DNA from: Kaistella flava (ex Peng et al. 2021)
GTDB lineage: Bacteria; Bacteroidota; Bacteroidia; Flavobacteriales; Weeksellaceae
NCBI RefSeq assembly: GCF_015191005.1
Contig: NZ_CP040442.1
Location: forward strand, 372,001 to 436,000
DNA length: 64,000 nt
Direction: 5' to 3'
A model generated the notes under the pieces. The model had not been told where the DNA came from. It saw only the letters and a list, made by a program, of their open reading frames with translations, and searched no databases. The translations under genes were made by a program, and so were the position numbers. Shown here one piece after another: positions 15,374 to 24,703 of this stretch; the first letter of the stretch is position 1; each line of letters starts with the position of its first letter.

Positions 15374-17308
15374 ATGAAATCTTTTATTCCGGTTTTTTTA
15401 TTGACTGGAGCAGCATTTTTTGCTCAAACTAAGAACGATATTGTCGTTCCTAATGAAAATTTAATAACTGAGAATATTCCGGCGATTCCGAAAAGTTTAA
15501 ATACGACAATCAAGAAATATACGGAAAGCAGAAGCGCCAACTTTACCGCAATTCATCCCAACGGAAAAGAGTTGATTATGGTAACCAGATTTGCTTCTAC
15601 CAATCAACTGCATCATTTAACACAACCTTTAGGGAACAGAAAACAAATTACGTTTTTTGATGAACCCGTAAACTCTGCAGATTTCGACCCAATAAAAGGA
15701 GAGTATTTGGTTTATTCTAAAGACATTGGTGGAAATGAATTCGGTCAACTCTTTAGACTGAATTTGAACACCATGGAATCTACAATGCTAACCGATGGTG
15801 GAAGATCCCAAAACGGTGGAATGCGCTGGAAGAAAGATGGTTCAGGATTTTACTTTTCATCGACCAAAAGAAATGGTGGCGACCGAGATGTTTATTACAT
15901 GAATCCTTTGAAACCAGAAGAAACCAAATTGATTTTGGAAGTGAAAGGCGGCGGTTGGGGTATTTCTGACATTTCTGAAGATGGCAAAAAACTCATCATC
16001 GGAGAATATGTCTCTGCCAATGAATCTTATTTATATTTATTCGATACCGAAACCAAAAAACTGGAACCAATCACCGATAGAAGCGAAAAACAAATCGTGC
16101 AAGCGAGTGCGAAGTTTGCCAAAAACCCAGATGAGATCTGGTACGTAACCGATCGTGATAATGAGTTTAAAAGATTGGCTTTAATGAATTTGAAAACGAA
16201 AAAGATAAACTATTTCACCACTGAAATTCCATGGGAAGTTTCGGGTTTATCTTTATCGAAAGACAAATCAAAAATCGCTTTTGAAATTAATGAAAGTGGC
16301 TTGAATAAATTGTATTTAATGGATACTTCTACGAAGAAATATTCTGAAATTAAATTGCCAGTTGGTTTAATCAACAGCACTGCTTTTACAAAAGACGGAA
16401 AGTCCCTCTTTTTCTCGCAATCAACTTATGATTCTTCTTCAGACATTTACCGTCTTGATTTAGCCACCAACAAAATCGAAAGATGGACAGACAGCGAACA
16501 GGGGGAAATGCCGAAAGCCGAAATGGCAAAACCAAAATTGATTGAATGGACGAGTTTTGACAAGATGAAAATCTCTGGATTTTATTATCCTGCGTCTAAG
16601 AAGTTTACAGGAAAAAGACCAGTAATGATCAATATTCATGGTGGTCCAGAAGGTCAGTCGATGGCATCTTCTTTAGGTGCAAATAATTATTATACCAATG
16701 AAATGGGCGTTGCGGTAATTTATCCGAATGTTCGTGGTTCTTCAGGTTTCGGTAAAACATATATCGCAAGCGACAACGGTTTCAACAGAATGGATTCGGT
16801 ACAGGATATCGGAGCATTATTAGATTGGATTGCGAAACAACCAGAATTAGATAAAGACCGAATTATGATCATGGGCGGAAGTTATGGCGGTTTCATGACC
16901 TTGGCGACGGCTTATGAATATGCAGATCGAATCAGATGCTCAGTTGATGTGGTTGGAATTTCTGACTTTAATACCTTCCTTAAAAATACCGAAGAATACC
17001 GACGTGATTTAAGAAGAGCAGAATATGGTGACGAGCGCGATCCGAAAATGAGCGCTTTTTTTACCAAGATTGCTCCGTTAAACAATACCGATAAAATTAA
17101 AAAACCAATGTTCATCATCCAGGGAACTAACGATCCAAGAGTTCCGGTAACTGAGGCGATGCAAATGCGTGATAAATTAAAAGCACAAGGAAATACGGTT
17201 TGGTATTTAGAAGCTAAAAATGAAGGACACGGTTTCCGTAAAAAAGAAAATGTAGATTTTCAGAGATTGGCAGTAATTCAGTTTATGCAGGAATATCTTT
17301 TAAAATAG
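15374..17308 (+). CDS. S9 family peptidase (acylaminoacyl/dipeptidyl peptidase-like), secreted
   Basis: Counted from the ATG at 15374 the protein has ~644 residues and begins with a signal peptide (MKSFIPVFLLTGAAFFAQT). Translation further upstream would only read the repeat. The N-terminal ~380 residues form a TolB/WD-like beta-propeller (repeated DxxxGKEL-type strands such as AIHPNGKELIMV and FDTETKKLEPIT). The C-terminal alpha/beta hydrolase has the serine in MGGSYGGFM, the aspartate in GTNDPRVP and the histidine in NEGHGF. It should cleave short peptides in the periplasm or outside the cell. Flanking terminators make it a single-gene unit. Confidence 0.88.
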   Translation: MKSFIPVFLLTGAAFFAQTKNDIVVPNENLITENIPAIPKSLNTTIKKYTESRSANFTAIHPNGKELIMVTRFASTNQLHHLTQPLGNRKQITFFDEPVNSADFDPIKGEYLVYSKDIGGNEFGQLFRLNLNTMESTMLTDGGRSQNGGMRWKKDGSGFYFSSTKRNGGDRDVYYMNPLKPEETKLILEVKGGGWGISDISEDGKKLIIGEYVSANESYLYLFDTETKKLEPITDRSEKQIVQASAKFAKNPDEIWYVTDRDNEFKRLALMNLKTKKINYFTTEIPWEVSGLSLSKDKSKIAFEINESGLNKLYLMDTSTKKYSEIKLPVGLINSTAFTKDGKSLFFSQSTYDSSSDIYRLDLATNKIERWTDSEQGEMPKAEMAKPKLIEWTSFDKMKISGFYYPASKKFTGKRPVMINIHGGPEGQSMASSLGANNYYTNEMGVAVIYPNVRGSSGFGKTYIASDNGFNRMDSVQDIGALLDWIAKQPELDKDRIMIMGGSYGGFMTLATAYEYADRIRCSVDVVGISDFNTFLKNTEEYRRDLRRAEYGDERDPKMSAFFTKIAPLNNTDKIKKPMFIIQGTNDPRVPVTEAMQMRDKLKAQGNTVWYLEAKNEGHGFRKKENVDFQRLAVIQFMQEYLLK

Positions 17309-17334
17309 AAAATAACGCTATAAAATTCAAAATT

Positions 17335-17363
17335 AAACCGCAACATTCGCTTGCGGTTTTTTT
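17335..17363 (+). terminator. Terminator after S9 peptidase
   Basis: AAACCGCAA pairs with TTGCGGTTT across a 7-base loop and ends in a T run. It lies only 21 bases before the patatin start. Confidence 0.75.
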
Positions 17364-17384
17364 AATTATGACTAACTTATACTT

Positions 17385-18170
17385 ATGAAAAAATTCAAAC
17401 TTGGACTCGTGCTTTCCGGTGGCGGTACAAGAGGAGTTGCACATGCAGGCGCTTTAAAATTTTTGATGGAAAAAAATATTCATCCGGATGTTTTGGCGTG
17501 CTGTAGTGCGGGTTCCATTGTTGGTACGCTCTATGCGATCGGAAAATCACCCTTGGAAATTTTGGATTTTTTCAAGTCTATTTATTTTTTTAACTGGCAT
17601 CATTTCGCCTTCAATAAGCCAGGTTTTATTTCCTCTGAGGTCTTTTCTGATTATCTGAATCCAGTTTTTGGAGAAATGACCCTTGGTGAATTGGAGGTAG
17701 AAGTGCAAATTATTGCGACGGAATTGATTTCTGGAAAACAGAAAATTTTTGGGGAGAAGGATAAAATTGTAGATGCCGTGATTGCGTCCTGTTCCATTCC
17801 GGGAATTACGGTTCCTTATATTGTTGGTGACGAAATGTTCAGTGATGGTGGCGTGCTTAATAATTTTCCGGTAGATATTATTCATCAGGATTGCGAAAAA
17901 TTAATTGGTATTTTTGTTTCGCCGCTGCAAGAAGTAACAGTCAATGATTTAAATTCTATAAGATCAGTCACGACCAGAGCCTACGAACTTTTATCGCACC
18001 GAACTGAATTGCATAAATTTTCATTCTGTGACTGGCTTATTACCTCTAAGAAATTAGCGAATTATGGGATTTTCGAAAGTAGTGCAGAGCGACTGGAGGA
18101 GATTTTTGAAATCGGTTATCAGGCAGCAAAAACTTCTTATGATGACAGTATCTTTAAAACTGAAATTTAG
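17385..18170 (+). CDS. Patatin-like phospholipase family protein, copy 1
   Basis: This 261-residue serine acyl hydrolase keeps the glycine-rich oxyanion loop (SGGGTRG, 11-17) and the Ser-Asp dyad: S41 in CCSAGS and D154 in SDGGVLNNFP. The usual nucleophile elbow is G-x-S-x-G; here the first glycine is Cys39. It is cytoplasmic by sequence, with no signal peptide. Members of this bacterial class hydrolyse membrane lipids or acyl esters; the substrate here is unknown. A close paralogue follows 191 bases downstream in the same orientation. Confidence 0.85.
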   Translation: MKKFKLGLVLSGGGTRGVAHAGALKFLMEKNIHPDVLACCSAGSIVGTLYAIGKSPLEILDFFKSIYFFNWHHFAFNKPGFISSEVFSDYLNPVFGEMTLGELEVEVQIIATELISGKQKIFGEKDKIVDAVIASCSIPGITVPYIVGDEMFSDGGVLNNFPVDIIHQDCEKLIGIFVSPLQEVTVNDLNSIRSVTTRAYELLSHRTELHKFSFCDWLITSKKLANYGIFESSAERLEEIFEIGYQAAKTSYDDSIFKTEI

Positions 18171-18361
18171 AATATAGGAAACTTGTATGGTTTCAAACTC
18201 TTCTCATTTTTACTAAACGATTAATGTAACGTTGTTTTAAAGGATATATTTTATTTCAGAGCTATTTTTTAATGAAATGAGATATTGGGTTTAGCATCTT
18301 AAAATTCTGAAAATACAGCAAAGTTTCAATGCGGTTTCTTATTTTTGACTAACTTTTTAAA

Positions 18362-19147
18362 ATGGAAAAATATAATTTGGGTTTGGTTCTTTCGGGGGGT
18401 GGGACAAAAGGACTTGCTCATGCCGGAGTTCTAACCTTTTTAGCAGAGAAAAATATTACTGCAGATGTTTTGTCATGTTGCAGTGCAGGTTCGATTGTTG
18501 GTGCATTACACGGTGTCGGCAAATCGGGCGAAGAAATTCTGGACTTTTTTAAATCGGTCTATTTTTTCAACTGGCGACATTTTGCGTTTAACAAACCGGG
18601 TTTGGTTTCCTCTAAAATTTTCTCAACGTATCTGTATCCTATTTTCAAGGATATGACGATTGGAGAACTTGATATCAATTTGAAAATCATTGCTACAGAA
18701 CTGGTTTCAGGTGAGCAGAAAATATTTGAAGGAAAGGACAAAATCGTAGATGCGGTAATTGCCTCCTGTTCAATTCCGGGAATTACAGTTCCTTATATTG
18801 TTGGTAATGAAATGTTTAGCGACGGCGGAGTTTTGAATAATTTCCCAGCAGATATTATTCATCAGGATTGTGAAAAACTGATTGGTGTTTATGTATCACC
18901 ACCGCAAGATGTTGAAATTGGGGATCTTAACACTATAAAATCCGTGACTACAAGAGCGTATGAGTTAATGTCGCACCGAACAGAAATCCATAAATTCTCC
19001 TATTGTGACTGGATTATTACTTCCAAAAAATTAGCTAATTATGGAACGTTTGAAAGAAATGCGTCTCGTTTAGAAGAGATTTTTGAAATCGGATATCAAG
19101 CTGCGAAAATGTCTTACGACCATACTTTATTTAAAGAAGATATTTAG
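18362..19147 (+). CDS. Patatin-like phospholipase family protein, copy 2
   Basis: The product has the same length (261) as copy 1 and is roughly three-quarters identical by eye along its whole length, with the same oxyanion loop (SGGGTKG), S41 in CCSAGS with Cys39, and D154. This indicates a tandem duplication with both copies intact. Both share the segment CDWxITSKKLANYGxFE near the C-terminus, which is not a general patatin feature. The 191-base gap can hold a separate promoter. The 3' end overlaps the convergent diacylglycerol kinase gene by 17 bases. Confidence 0.85.
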   Translation: MEKYNLGLVLSGGGTKGLAHAGVLTFLAEKNITADVLSCCSAGSIVGALHGVGKSGEEILDFFKSVYFFNWRHFAFNKPGLVSSKIFSTYLYPIFKDMTIGELDINLKIIATELVSGEQKIFEGKDKIVDAVIASCSIPGITVPYIVGNEMFSDGGVLNNFPADIIHQDCEKLIGVYVSPPQDVEIGDLNTIKSVTTRAYELMSHRTEIHKFSYCDWIITSKKLANYGTFERNASRLEEIFEIGYQAAKMSYDHTLFKEDI

Positions 19148-19484
19148 CATAAATTAAAACCCCGACAACGACGGAACCGATCGCCATTAAGAATACCGAC
19201 CCTGCGGCCATATCTTTAATGATTTTTATACGTTCATCATAATCCGGTTGGATGATGTCACAAATTTTTTCTACGCACGTATTTAAGATCTCTAAACTTA
19301 AAACCGAGAAGGAAACGACTAATATAATAGTCGCTTCAAACTCGGTTACTTTTAAATAAACGATTAAAAAAAGATTGACAAGCAACGCCAAAACTTCGAT
19401 CTGAAAATTACGTTCAGATTTCAGCATTAAGATTAATCCTTTGATTGCATTGCCAAAACTTCTGTGAATCGGAGGTTTTCTCAT
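19131..19484 (-). CDS. dgkA: Diacylglycerol kinase family protein
   Basis: This 117-residue integral membrane kinase is of the DgkA/undecaprenol kinase type. It has three hydrophobic helices, and the catalytic segment LEILNTCVEKICD carries the spaced Glu-Asn-Glu of the family, with SFGNAIKG near the start. It phosphorylates diacylglycerol or undecaprenol with ATP in the inner membrane. Its start codon overlaps the stop of the upstream M28 peptidase by one base (TAATG), so the two are co-translated. Its 3' end overlaps the patatin gene on the other strand. Confidence 0.87.
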   Translation of the reverse strand: MRKPPIHRSFGNAIKGLILMLKSERNFQIEVLALLVNLFLIVYLKVTEFEATIILVVSFSVLSLEILNTCVEKICDIIQPDYDERIKIIKDMAAGSVFLMAIGSVVVGVLIYAKYLL

Positions 19485-20848
19485 TACCAGTTTTTATCGA
19501 CCATATAAATTAATTGTCCCATTGCAGCAGCACCTAACAATAATTCTCTGCGATTTACTTTGTCAAAAGTATCTTCGTCGGAATGGTGAATTTCAAAATA
19601 TCTTTGAGAATCAGGAATCAATTCTGCTAAAGGAACTCCCAAAGGTTCCATCGGCTCGATATCAGTTCCTGCGTATTGAACCTCGAAATTATGAACTCCA
19701 TAGGGTAAGAAAAGATTTCTCCAGGATTGAACTTGTTGACGTTTCTCAGGACTCATAACCAACCCAAAACCACGTGGTGTAAAACCACCACCATCACTTT
19801 CGATAGCGAAGATATGTTTTTCATTATTTTTCTTAATATTTGCTGCGTATTGGTTTCCACCTCTAACGCCGTTTTCTTCATTGGCAAAACAGACAACTCG
19901 AATGGTGTGGTTATTATTAATTCCTAATTTTTTGAAAGTTCTTAAAACTTCAATGCTTTGAACAATTCCGGCTCCGTCGTCTTGCGCACCTTCACCAACG
20001 TCGCAAGAATCCAAATGTCCACCAACTACGATGACGCTTTGATCTTTCTTACCGGTAATTTCTCCAATAACAGAATAGGTGAGTTTGTCGCCTTTCATGG
20101 TGGCGTTGGAATTTAATTTAGCAAATACTTTTTGCGTTTTTAAAGTTTTTTCAAGCTCATCTGCACTTTTTGGTCCAATGGCAACCGCTGCGATTTTCGC
20201 CGTGTCATCTTTATCATAACTCATCATTCCAGTATGCGGAACATCATCAAATGCCGACGAAAGCGACCGGATGATTACTGCTTTTGCGCCTCTTTTTCCA
20301 GCCCAGGAAGCTGCACTTCTTCTATATTTACCGGCATCGCCATAAGCTTGACCCGTAGAAATGAACTTCTGATTGAACGCATAATTAAAGAATATAATTT
20401 TTCCTTTAATTGCTGCATCCGGTAGTTTGTCAAAATCTTCTTTATTCTTTACAAAGACAATTTCTGCTTCTACATCTTTTCCTTTCGTTCCTTCAGAATT
20501 TCCTAAAGAAAGCATTCGCAGCGATTTCCATTTTCCGTTTCCTTCTTTTATTTGAAGAGATTCTTTGCCACGTTCCCAGACCGGAACCATTACTTCTTCT
20601 TTCCAGACTTTATCTGCGCCGGCTTCTTTTAATTTTAGAACAGCCCAATCAGTCGCTTTTTCGTAAGCCGCAGAACCGCTCAAACGATGACCGATATTTT
20701 GGGTTAAATCTCTTAAGTTTTCATACGCAGTTCCATTCACCAACATTTCATCAGAAATATTTTTGAATTGAAGAGAATCAGCTGATTGTTGCGCAAATAA
20801 AAATCCGCCCAAAAAGAGCGGAAGTATTTTTATAATAGAATATTTCAT
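19484..20848 (-). CDS. M28 family metallopeptidase (aminopeptidase/carboxypeptidase Q-like), secreted
   Basis: From the chosen start (20848) the signal peptide MKYSIIKILPLFLGGFLFAQ is directly N-terminal; eight codons of open frame lie upstream. A PA-like insert (~130-240) precedes the zinc peptidase core: VVGGHLDSCD (His, Asp), GAQDDGAG (bridging Asp), FANEENG (Glu base and Glu ligand), ESDGGG (Asp) and EIHHSDEDT (His), a full co-catalytic set for two zinc ions. It should remove N-terminal residues or split dipeptides outside the cytoplasm. It is coupled to the diacylglycerol kinase gene, which has no evident functional link. Confidence 0.87.
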   Translation of the reverse strand: MKYSIIKILPLFLGGFLFAQQSADSLQFKNISDEMLVNGTAYENLRDLTQNIGHRLSGSAAYEKATDWAVLKLKEAGADKVWKEEVMVPVWERGKESLQIKEGNGKWKSLRMLSLGNSEGTKGKDVEAEIVFVKNKEDFDKLPDAAIKGKIIFFNYAFNQKFISTGQAYGDAGKYRRSAASWAGKRGAKAVIIRSLSSAFDDVPHTGMMSYDKDDTAKIAAVAIGPKSADELEKTLKTQKVFAKLNSNATMKGDKLTYSVIGEITGKKDQSVIVVGGHLDSCDVGEGAQDDGAGIVQSIEVLRTFKKLGINNNHTIRVVCFANEENGVRGGNQYAANIKKNNEKHIFAIESDGGGFTPRGFGLVMSPEKRQQVQSWRNLFLPYGVHNFEVQYAGTDIEPMEPLGVPLAELIPDSQRYFEIHHSDEDTFDKVNRRELLLGAAAMGQLIYMVDKNW

Positions 20849-20902
20849 AGGTTTCAAAATTGATAGACCCAAATTTAAAAAAAATTAATAACAAAAAGTA
20901 AA

Positions 20903-22147
20903 TTATTGCTTCATATCGTACATTATTAATGCAGTAACAAGTTTCGGTTCAATATAAGTACATTTTGGTGGCATGATGATCTTGTTATCCGAAACCTTTA
21001 ATAAATCATTAAAACTTACTGGATAAATTCCGAAACCTACTTTAAATTCGCCAGAATCTACTTTTGCTTTGATGGTTTTAATTCCTTCAATATTCGAAGT
21101 TCCTTTGATATAAGTAATCTTCTCGGTTGTTTTCGCATCGGCAATTCCTAGAATATCTTTAAAAATATATTCTTCTAATAAATAATGATCCAAATCATTC
21201 ATTTCACCTTGTTGGATTCGTAAATCATGCTTCACGTGAAGGGAATAAAATTTTCCGCCCAAATACATCGAGATGTGAAATTTCTGTGAAGGATAATATG
21301 GCTCTTCTCCTTTTTCATGAATCCGGAAACTCTTTTCAATTTCTTGAATAAATTCTTTTTCACTCAAACCATTCAAATCACTCAATAATCTGTTATAATC
21401 ATGAATCTTGATCGATTGGTTGGATACTACAAAACTGAAGACATAATTGTAATGTTCTGTCCCCGTATGTTTTTTATTTTTATCCTTTTGATTTTGTGCG
21501 TTCAGTGCAGTAGATCCAATTCTGTGATGACCATCGGCAATATAAAAAGAATCAATCTGCTCTAAAACTTCTTTAAACTGAAGCATCTTCAGACGATTGT
21601 CAATTTTCCAAACCTTATGTCTGATTCCGCTGTCATCTAAATAATTAAGAATCGGAACATTCTTTTCCTCATGATTCATCAGCATTTCCACTTTTGGATT
21701 TGCCAAATAAGTAAGCAAAACCGGTTCTGCCTGAATATTCACTTTATCTAAATAATAAGCAAGTTTTTCTTTTCTATAAGTAAGGGTAGATTCGTGCTTT
21801 TTAATTTTTCCATTTCTAAAATCTTCAACACTTACCAAACCTAACAGTCCACGGAATACCGTTTTATTAGGCAAAATTTGTTCATATAAATAATACGACG
21901 AATTATCCTGCACCAATTTTCGGTCATCCAAAAGTTCTTCGAAATTCGTTCTGATTTTTCGAAGGTTTCGGTCAATATCTTTCGATTTACTTACCACGTA
22001 CGGCTTGACCATCTGAATGTAGGAGGAGTCAACCTGAGCTTTTTTATTAATTTCATCCTGGGAATAATTATCCAGTGGATGTGTTGGGAAAATATCTACG
22101 TAATCTTCGCTTGGGCGAATTCCTCGAAATGGTTTAAATATAGGCAT
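20903..22147 (-). CDS. DUF1015 family protein
   Basis: This 414-residue cytoplasmic protein has the DUF1015 signature IADGHHRIGSTAL (~200), an N-terminal FRGIRPSEDYVDIF and YEQILPNKTVFRGLLGLVSV. Members are often called 'SerB-like' or HTH-type proteins, mostly because they sit beside serine genes. Here it follows serA by three bases in the order serC, serA, DUF1015, which is conserved in flavobacteria. A missing or alternative phosphatase role in serine synthesis has been suspected from such context, but nothing in the sequence proves it. Confidence 0.85.
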   Translation of the reverse strand: MPIFKPFRGIRPSEDYVDIFPTHPLDNYSQDEINKKAQVDSSYIQMVKPYVVSKSKDIDRNLRKIRTNFEELLDDRKLVQDNSSYYLYEQILPNKTVFRGLLGLVSVEDFRNGKIKKHESTLTYRKEKLAYYLDKVNIQAEPVLLTYLANPKVEMLMNHEEKNVPILNYLDDSGIRHKVWKIDNRLKMLQFKEVLEQIDSFYIADGHHRIGSTALNAQNQKDKNKKHTGTEHYNYVFSFVVSNQSIKIHDYNRLLSDLNGLSEKEFIQEIEKSFRIHEKGEEPYYPSQKFHISMYLGGKFYSLHVKHDLRIQQGEMNDLDHYLLEEYIFKDILGIADAKTTEKITYIKGTSNIEGIKTIKAKVDSGEFKVGFGIYPVSFNDLLKVSDNKIIMPPKCTYIEPKLVTALIMYDMKQ

Positions 22148-22150
22148 ATA

Positions 22151-23113
22151 CTACTGTAGTTTCTTTTTAATTTCAATAATTTGCTCTGCAAGTTCCTGGC
22201 CAATTTTCTTTTGAGCATCCTGCGTATTTCCGCCTAAATGCGGTGAAAGTGACAAGTTGGGATTCATTAAAAGGGCAAGTTCAGGGCTCGGTTCATTTTC
22301 AAAAACATCCAAAGCAGCTCCTGCAACTTTTCCATTTTCAATGGCATCCAATAAAGTGACTTCGTTGATAACGCCACCTCTGGCAGTGTTGACAATAAAA
22401 ACGCCGTCTTTCATTTTTTCAAACTGTGGTGCATCTAAAAGATATCCGCTCGTTTTCGGTGTGTTAACGGTTAGGAAATCCAAATCGCTAAGGAATTGAT
22501 CCATATCAGTTTCAGAAGAAATTTCGAAATGTAATTTTTGTCCGTCAAAAAAGTCCAAAGTAACTTTTTCAGTTTTCGGTTTTCTGGTCAGAACTTTCAC
22601 TTTCATTCCTAAAGAGATTCCCATTTTCACGACTTCTCTTCCGATACCACCAAAACCGATGACGCCTAAAGTTTTTCCTTCTAATTCTACCGCACTTGAA
22701 AAAGATTTTTTCAAAGCTTTGAAATGAGTTTCACCTTCCAGCGGCATTAATCTATTCGATTCATGAAGAAATCTCGCTAAAGAGAAGAAGTGCGCAAAAA
22801 CCATTTCTGCAACCGAACGCGAAGATGCTTTCGGCGTATTGATCACATAGATTCCTTTCTCAATCGCGTGTTCTACATCGATATTATCCATACCAACGCC
22901 ACCACGACCAATGATTTTCAAACCTGGACAAGCGTCGATTAAATCGGTTCTCACTTTTGTAGCGCTTCGAACTAACAATACATCTACCTTATTTTCATTA
23001 ATGAAATTGATAAGATGTTCCTGTGAAACTTTCGCTTCCAAAATTTCGATTCCCGCGTCTTTCAGCAGTTGTTCTCCGGCTTTTGAAATACCGTCATTAG
23101 CAAGAACTATCAT
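22151..23113 (-). CDS. serA: D-3-phosphoglycerate dehydrogenase
   Basis: This 320-residue D-isomer-specific 2-hydroxyacid dehydrogenase oxidises 3-phosphoglycerate to 3-phosphohydroxypyruvate, the first step of serine synthesis. It is the short form without the ACT regulatory domain. Visible motifs are [13 protein letters not shown], the NAD loop [14 protein letters not shown], the catalytic arginine in [10 protein letters not shown] and the Glu-His pair ending in SPHLGGNT. The start abuts the serC stop, and the DUF1015 gene begins three bases later, so serC-serA-DUF1015 is one operon. Lack of an ACT domain suggests no direct serine feedback through that domain. Confidence 0.9.
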   Translation of the reverse strand: MIVLANDGISKAGEQLLKDAGIEILEAKVSQEHLINFINENKVDVLLVRSATKVRTDLIDACPGLKIIGRGGVGMDNIDVEHAIEKGIYVINTPKASSRSVAEMVFAHFFSLARFLHESNRLMPLEGETHFKALKKSFSSAVELEGKTLGVIGFGGIGREVVKMGISLGMKVKVLTRKPKTEKVTLDFFDGQKLHFEISSETDMDQFLSDLDFLTVNTPKTSGYLLDAPQFEKMKDGVFIVNTARGGVINEVTLLDAIENGKVAGAALDVFENEPSPELALLMNPNLSLSPHLGGNTQDAQKKIGQELAEQIIEIKKKLQ

Positions 23114-24178
23114 TTATTTTAAATTTTGCATTACGTCAACTAAAACTTGAACACTTTCGATGGGCAATGCATTATACATGCTCGCTCGGTAACCACCTAA
23201 ACTTCTGTGGCCATTCAAACCATTGATTCCTGCTTCTTTCCAAGCATTATCGAATTCTTCTTTTTTAGACTCATCCATTAATTTGAAAGAAACATTCATT
23301 AACGAACGATCTTCTTTCACACAGAAGGTTTCGAATAAAGGATTGCGGTCGATTTCACCGTATAATAATTTTGCTTTCGCTTCATTTCTTATTTCTGCTG
23401 CAGCAATTCCTCCATTGTTTTCTAAATGTTGTAATGTTAAAAGCGATGCGTAAATCGGGAAAACAGGTGGCGTATTATACATTGATTCTTTGGCGATGTG
23501 CAAAGAATAATCCAACATTGAAGGAATATCTCTTCCTGTTTTGCCTAAGATCTCTTTTTTCACAACCACTAAAGTTGTTCCTGCAGGACCCATGTTTTTT
23601 TGAGCGCCAGCATAAATTAAATCAAATTGGGAGAAATCAATAACACGACTGAAAATATCAGAACTCATATCGCAAACCATCAACGTATCTACTTTCGGAA
23701 ATTCTCTCATTTGAGTTCCGTAAATAGTATTGTTAGAAGTGCAATGATAATAATCGTATTCGTTTCCTACTTTATAATCTTTCGGAATAAAAGAATAATT
23801 CTCCTCTTTGGAAGAACCAACAACATCAACTTTCCCTAGCTTTTTAGCTTCTTTGATTGCACCTGCAGCCCATGTTCCGGTATCTACATAAGCCGCTTTT
23901 CCGTTTTCTGATTTCATTAAATTAAACGGAACCATTGCAAACTGCATACTGGCACCACCACCTAAATATAAAACTTCGTAATCATCACCTAGATTCATCA
24001 GTCTCTTCACGATTGCTCTGGCTTCGTCCATTACGGCTACGAAATCTTTGCTGCGATGAGAAATTTCTAAAAGTGATAATCCGCTTCCATTAAAATCGAG
24101 AATTGCTTCTGCAGATTTCTGGAAAACTTCTTGAGGTAAAATGCAGGGTCCTGCACTGAAGTTGTGTTTTTTACTCAT
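23114..24178 (-). CDS. serC: Phosphoserine aminotransferase
   Basis: From [11 protein letters not shown] (start 24178) the protein has 354 residues; thirty codons of upstream open frame do not look coding. It is a class V aminotransferase that makes O-phosphoserine from 3-phosphohydroxypyruvate and glutamate. [11 protein letters not shown] is the universal N-terminus, HRSKDF and GGASMQF lie in the substrate and cofactor pocket, the PLP lysine is in [11 protein letters not shown], and [15 protein letters not shown] near the end is the family signature. It heads serC-serA-DUF1015. A terminator between the ferredoxin gene and serC suggests serC has its own promoter. Confidence 0.92.
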   Translation of the reverse strand: MSKKHNFSAGPCILPQEVFQKSAEAILDFNGSGLSLLEISHRSKDFVAVMDEARAIVKRLMNLGDDYEVLYLGGGASMQFAMVPFNLMKSENGKAAYVDTGTWAAGAIKEAKKLGKVDVVGSSKEENYSFIPKDYKVGNEYDYYHCTSNNTIYGTQMREFPKVDTLMVCDMSSDIFSRVIDFSQFDLIYAGAQKNMGPAGTTLVVVKKEILGKTGRDIPSMLDYSLHIAKESMYNTPPVFPIYASLLTLQHLENNGGIAAAEIRNEAKAKLLYGEIDRNPLFETFCVKEDRSLMNVSFKLMDESKKEEFDNAWKEAGINGLNGHRSLGGYRASMYNALPIESVQVLVDVMQNLK

Positions 24179-24252
24179 ACTTTTTGATTTTTTAAGAATT
24201 CGAGCGGCAGGGTGGTCGTTGATATTCTTATATTTGATTGGTGTTAAATATG

Positions 24253-24285
24253 AAAAAAAAACGCCCACAAATTTATTTGTGAGCG
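24253..24285 (-). terminator. Terminator after the ferredoxin gene (minus strand)
   Basis: On the minus strand CGCTCACAAAT pairs with the complementary arm ending GTGGGCG, and nine T residues follow. It sits between the ferredoxin gene and serC. Confidence 0.75.
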
Positions 24286-24292
24286 AGTTTAA

Positions 24293-24643
24293 TTATTCTC
24301 CGTGTAAAAAGGCTTTTTTCTCGAGTAAACTTTCTTCCGATTCCACATGGTCTTCATCTGGAATACAGCAGTCAACTGGGCAAACCGCCGCACATTGAGG
24401 TTCTTCGTGGAAGCCGATACATTCGGTACATTTATCGGTGACAATGAAATATACATCGTCGCTTACGGGTTCTTGTGGGTCATCAGCATCAATAGATAAT
24501 CCTGATTTCAAAACTACTTTTCCTTTGAGGGCAGTTCCATCTGAGGCTTTCCAATCTACTGCTCCTTCATAGATCGCGTTGTTCGGACATTCCGGCTCAC
24601 AAGCGCCACAATTAATACATTCGTCTGTTATTTTAATAGCCAT
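24293..24643 (-). CDS. 4Fe-4S dicluster ferredoxin
   Basis: This 116-residue electron carrier has two clusters. The first ligand set is CINCGACEPECP (~9-20); the second is CTECIGFHEEPQCAAVCPVD (~73-92), with the longer spacing of the Fdx/YfhL-type 2[4Fe-4S] ferredoxins. A ~40-residue insertion between them and the acidic tail match the form common in Bacteroidota. The redox partner is unknown. It is divergent from an acyl-CoA reductase gene and upstream of serC, an order I recognise in flavobacteria, although the terminator makes it a separate transcript. Confidence 0.88.
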   Translation of the reverse strand: MAIKITDECINCGACEPECPNNAIYEGAVDWKASDGTALKGKVVLKSGLSIDADDPQEPVSDDVYFIVTDKCTECIGFHEEPQCAAVCPVDCCIPDEDHVESEESLLEKKAFLHGE

Positions 24644-24703
24644 TGCTACTTTATTTTTTTAAATTTGTACAAAATTACTAAAAATACCTCAATTTTCCAT
24701 ACA

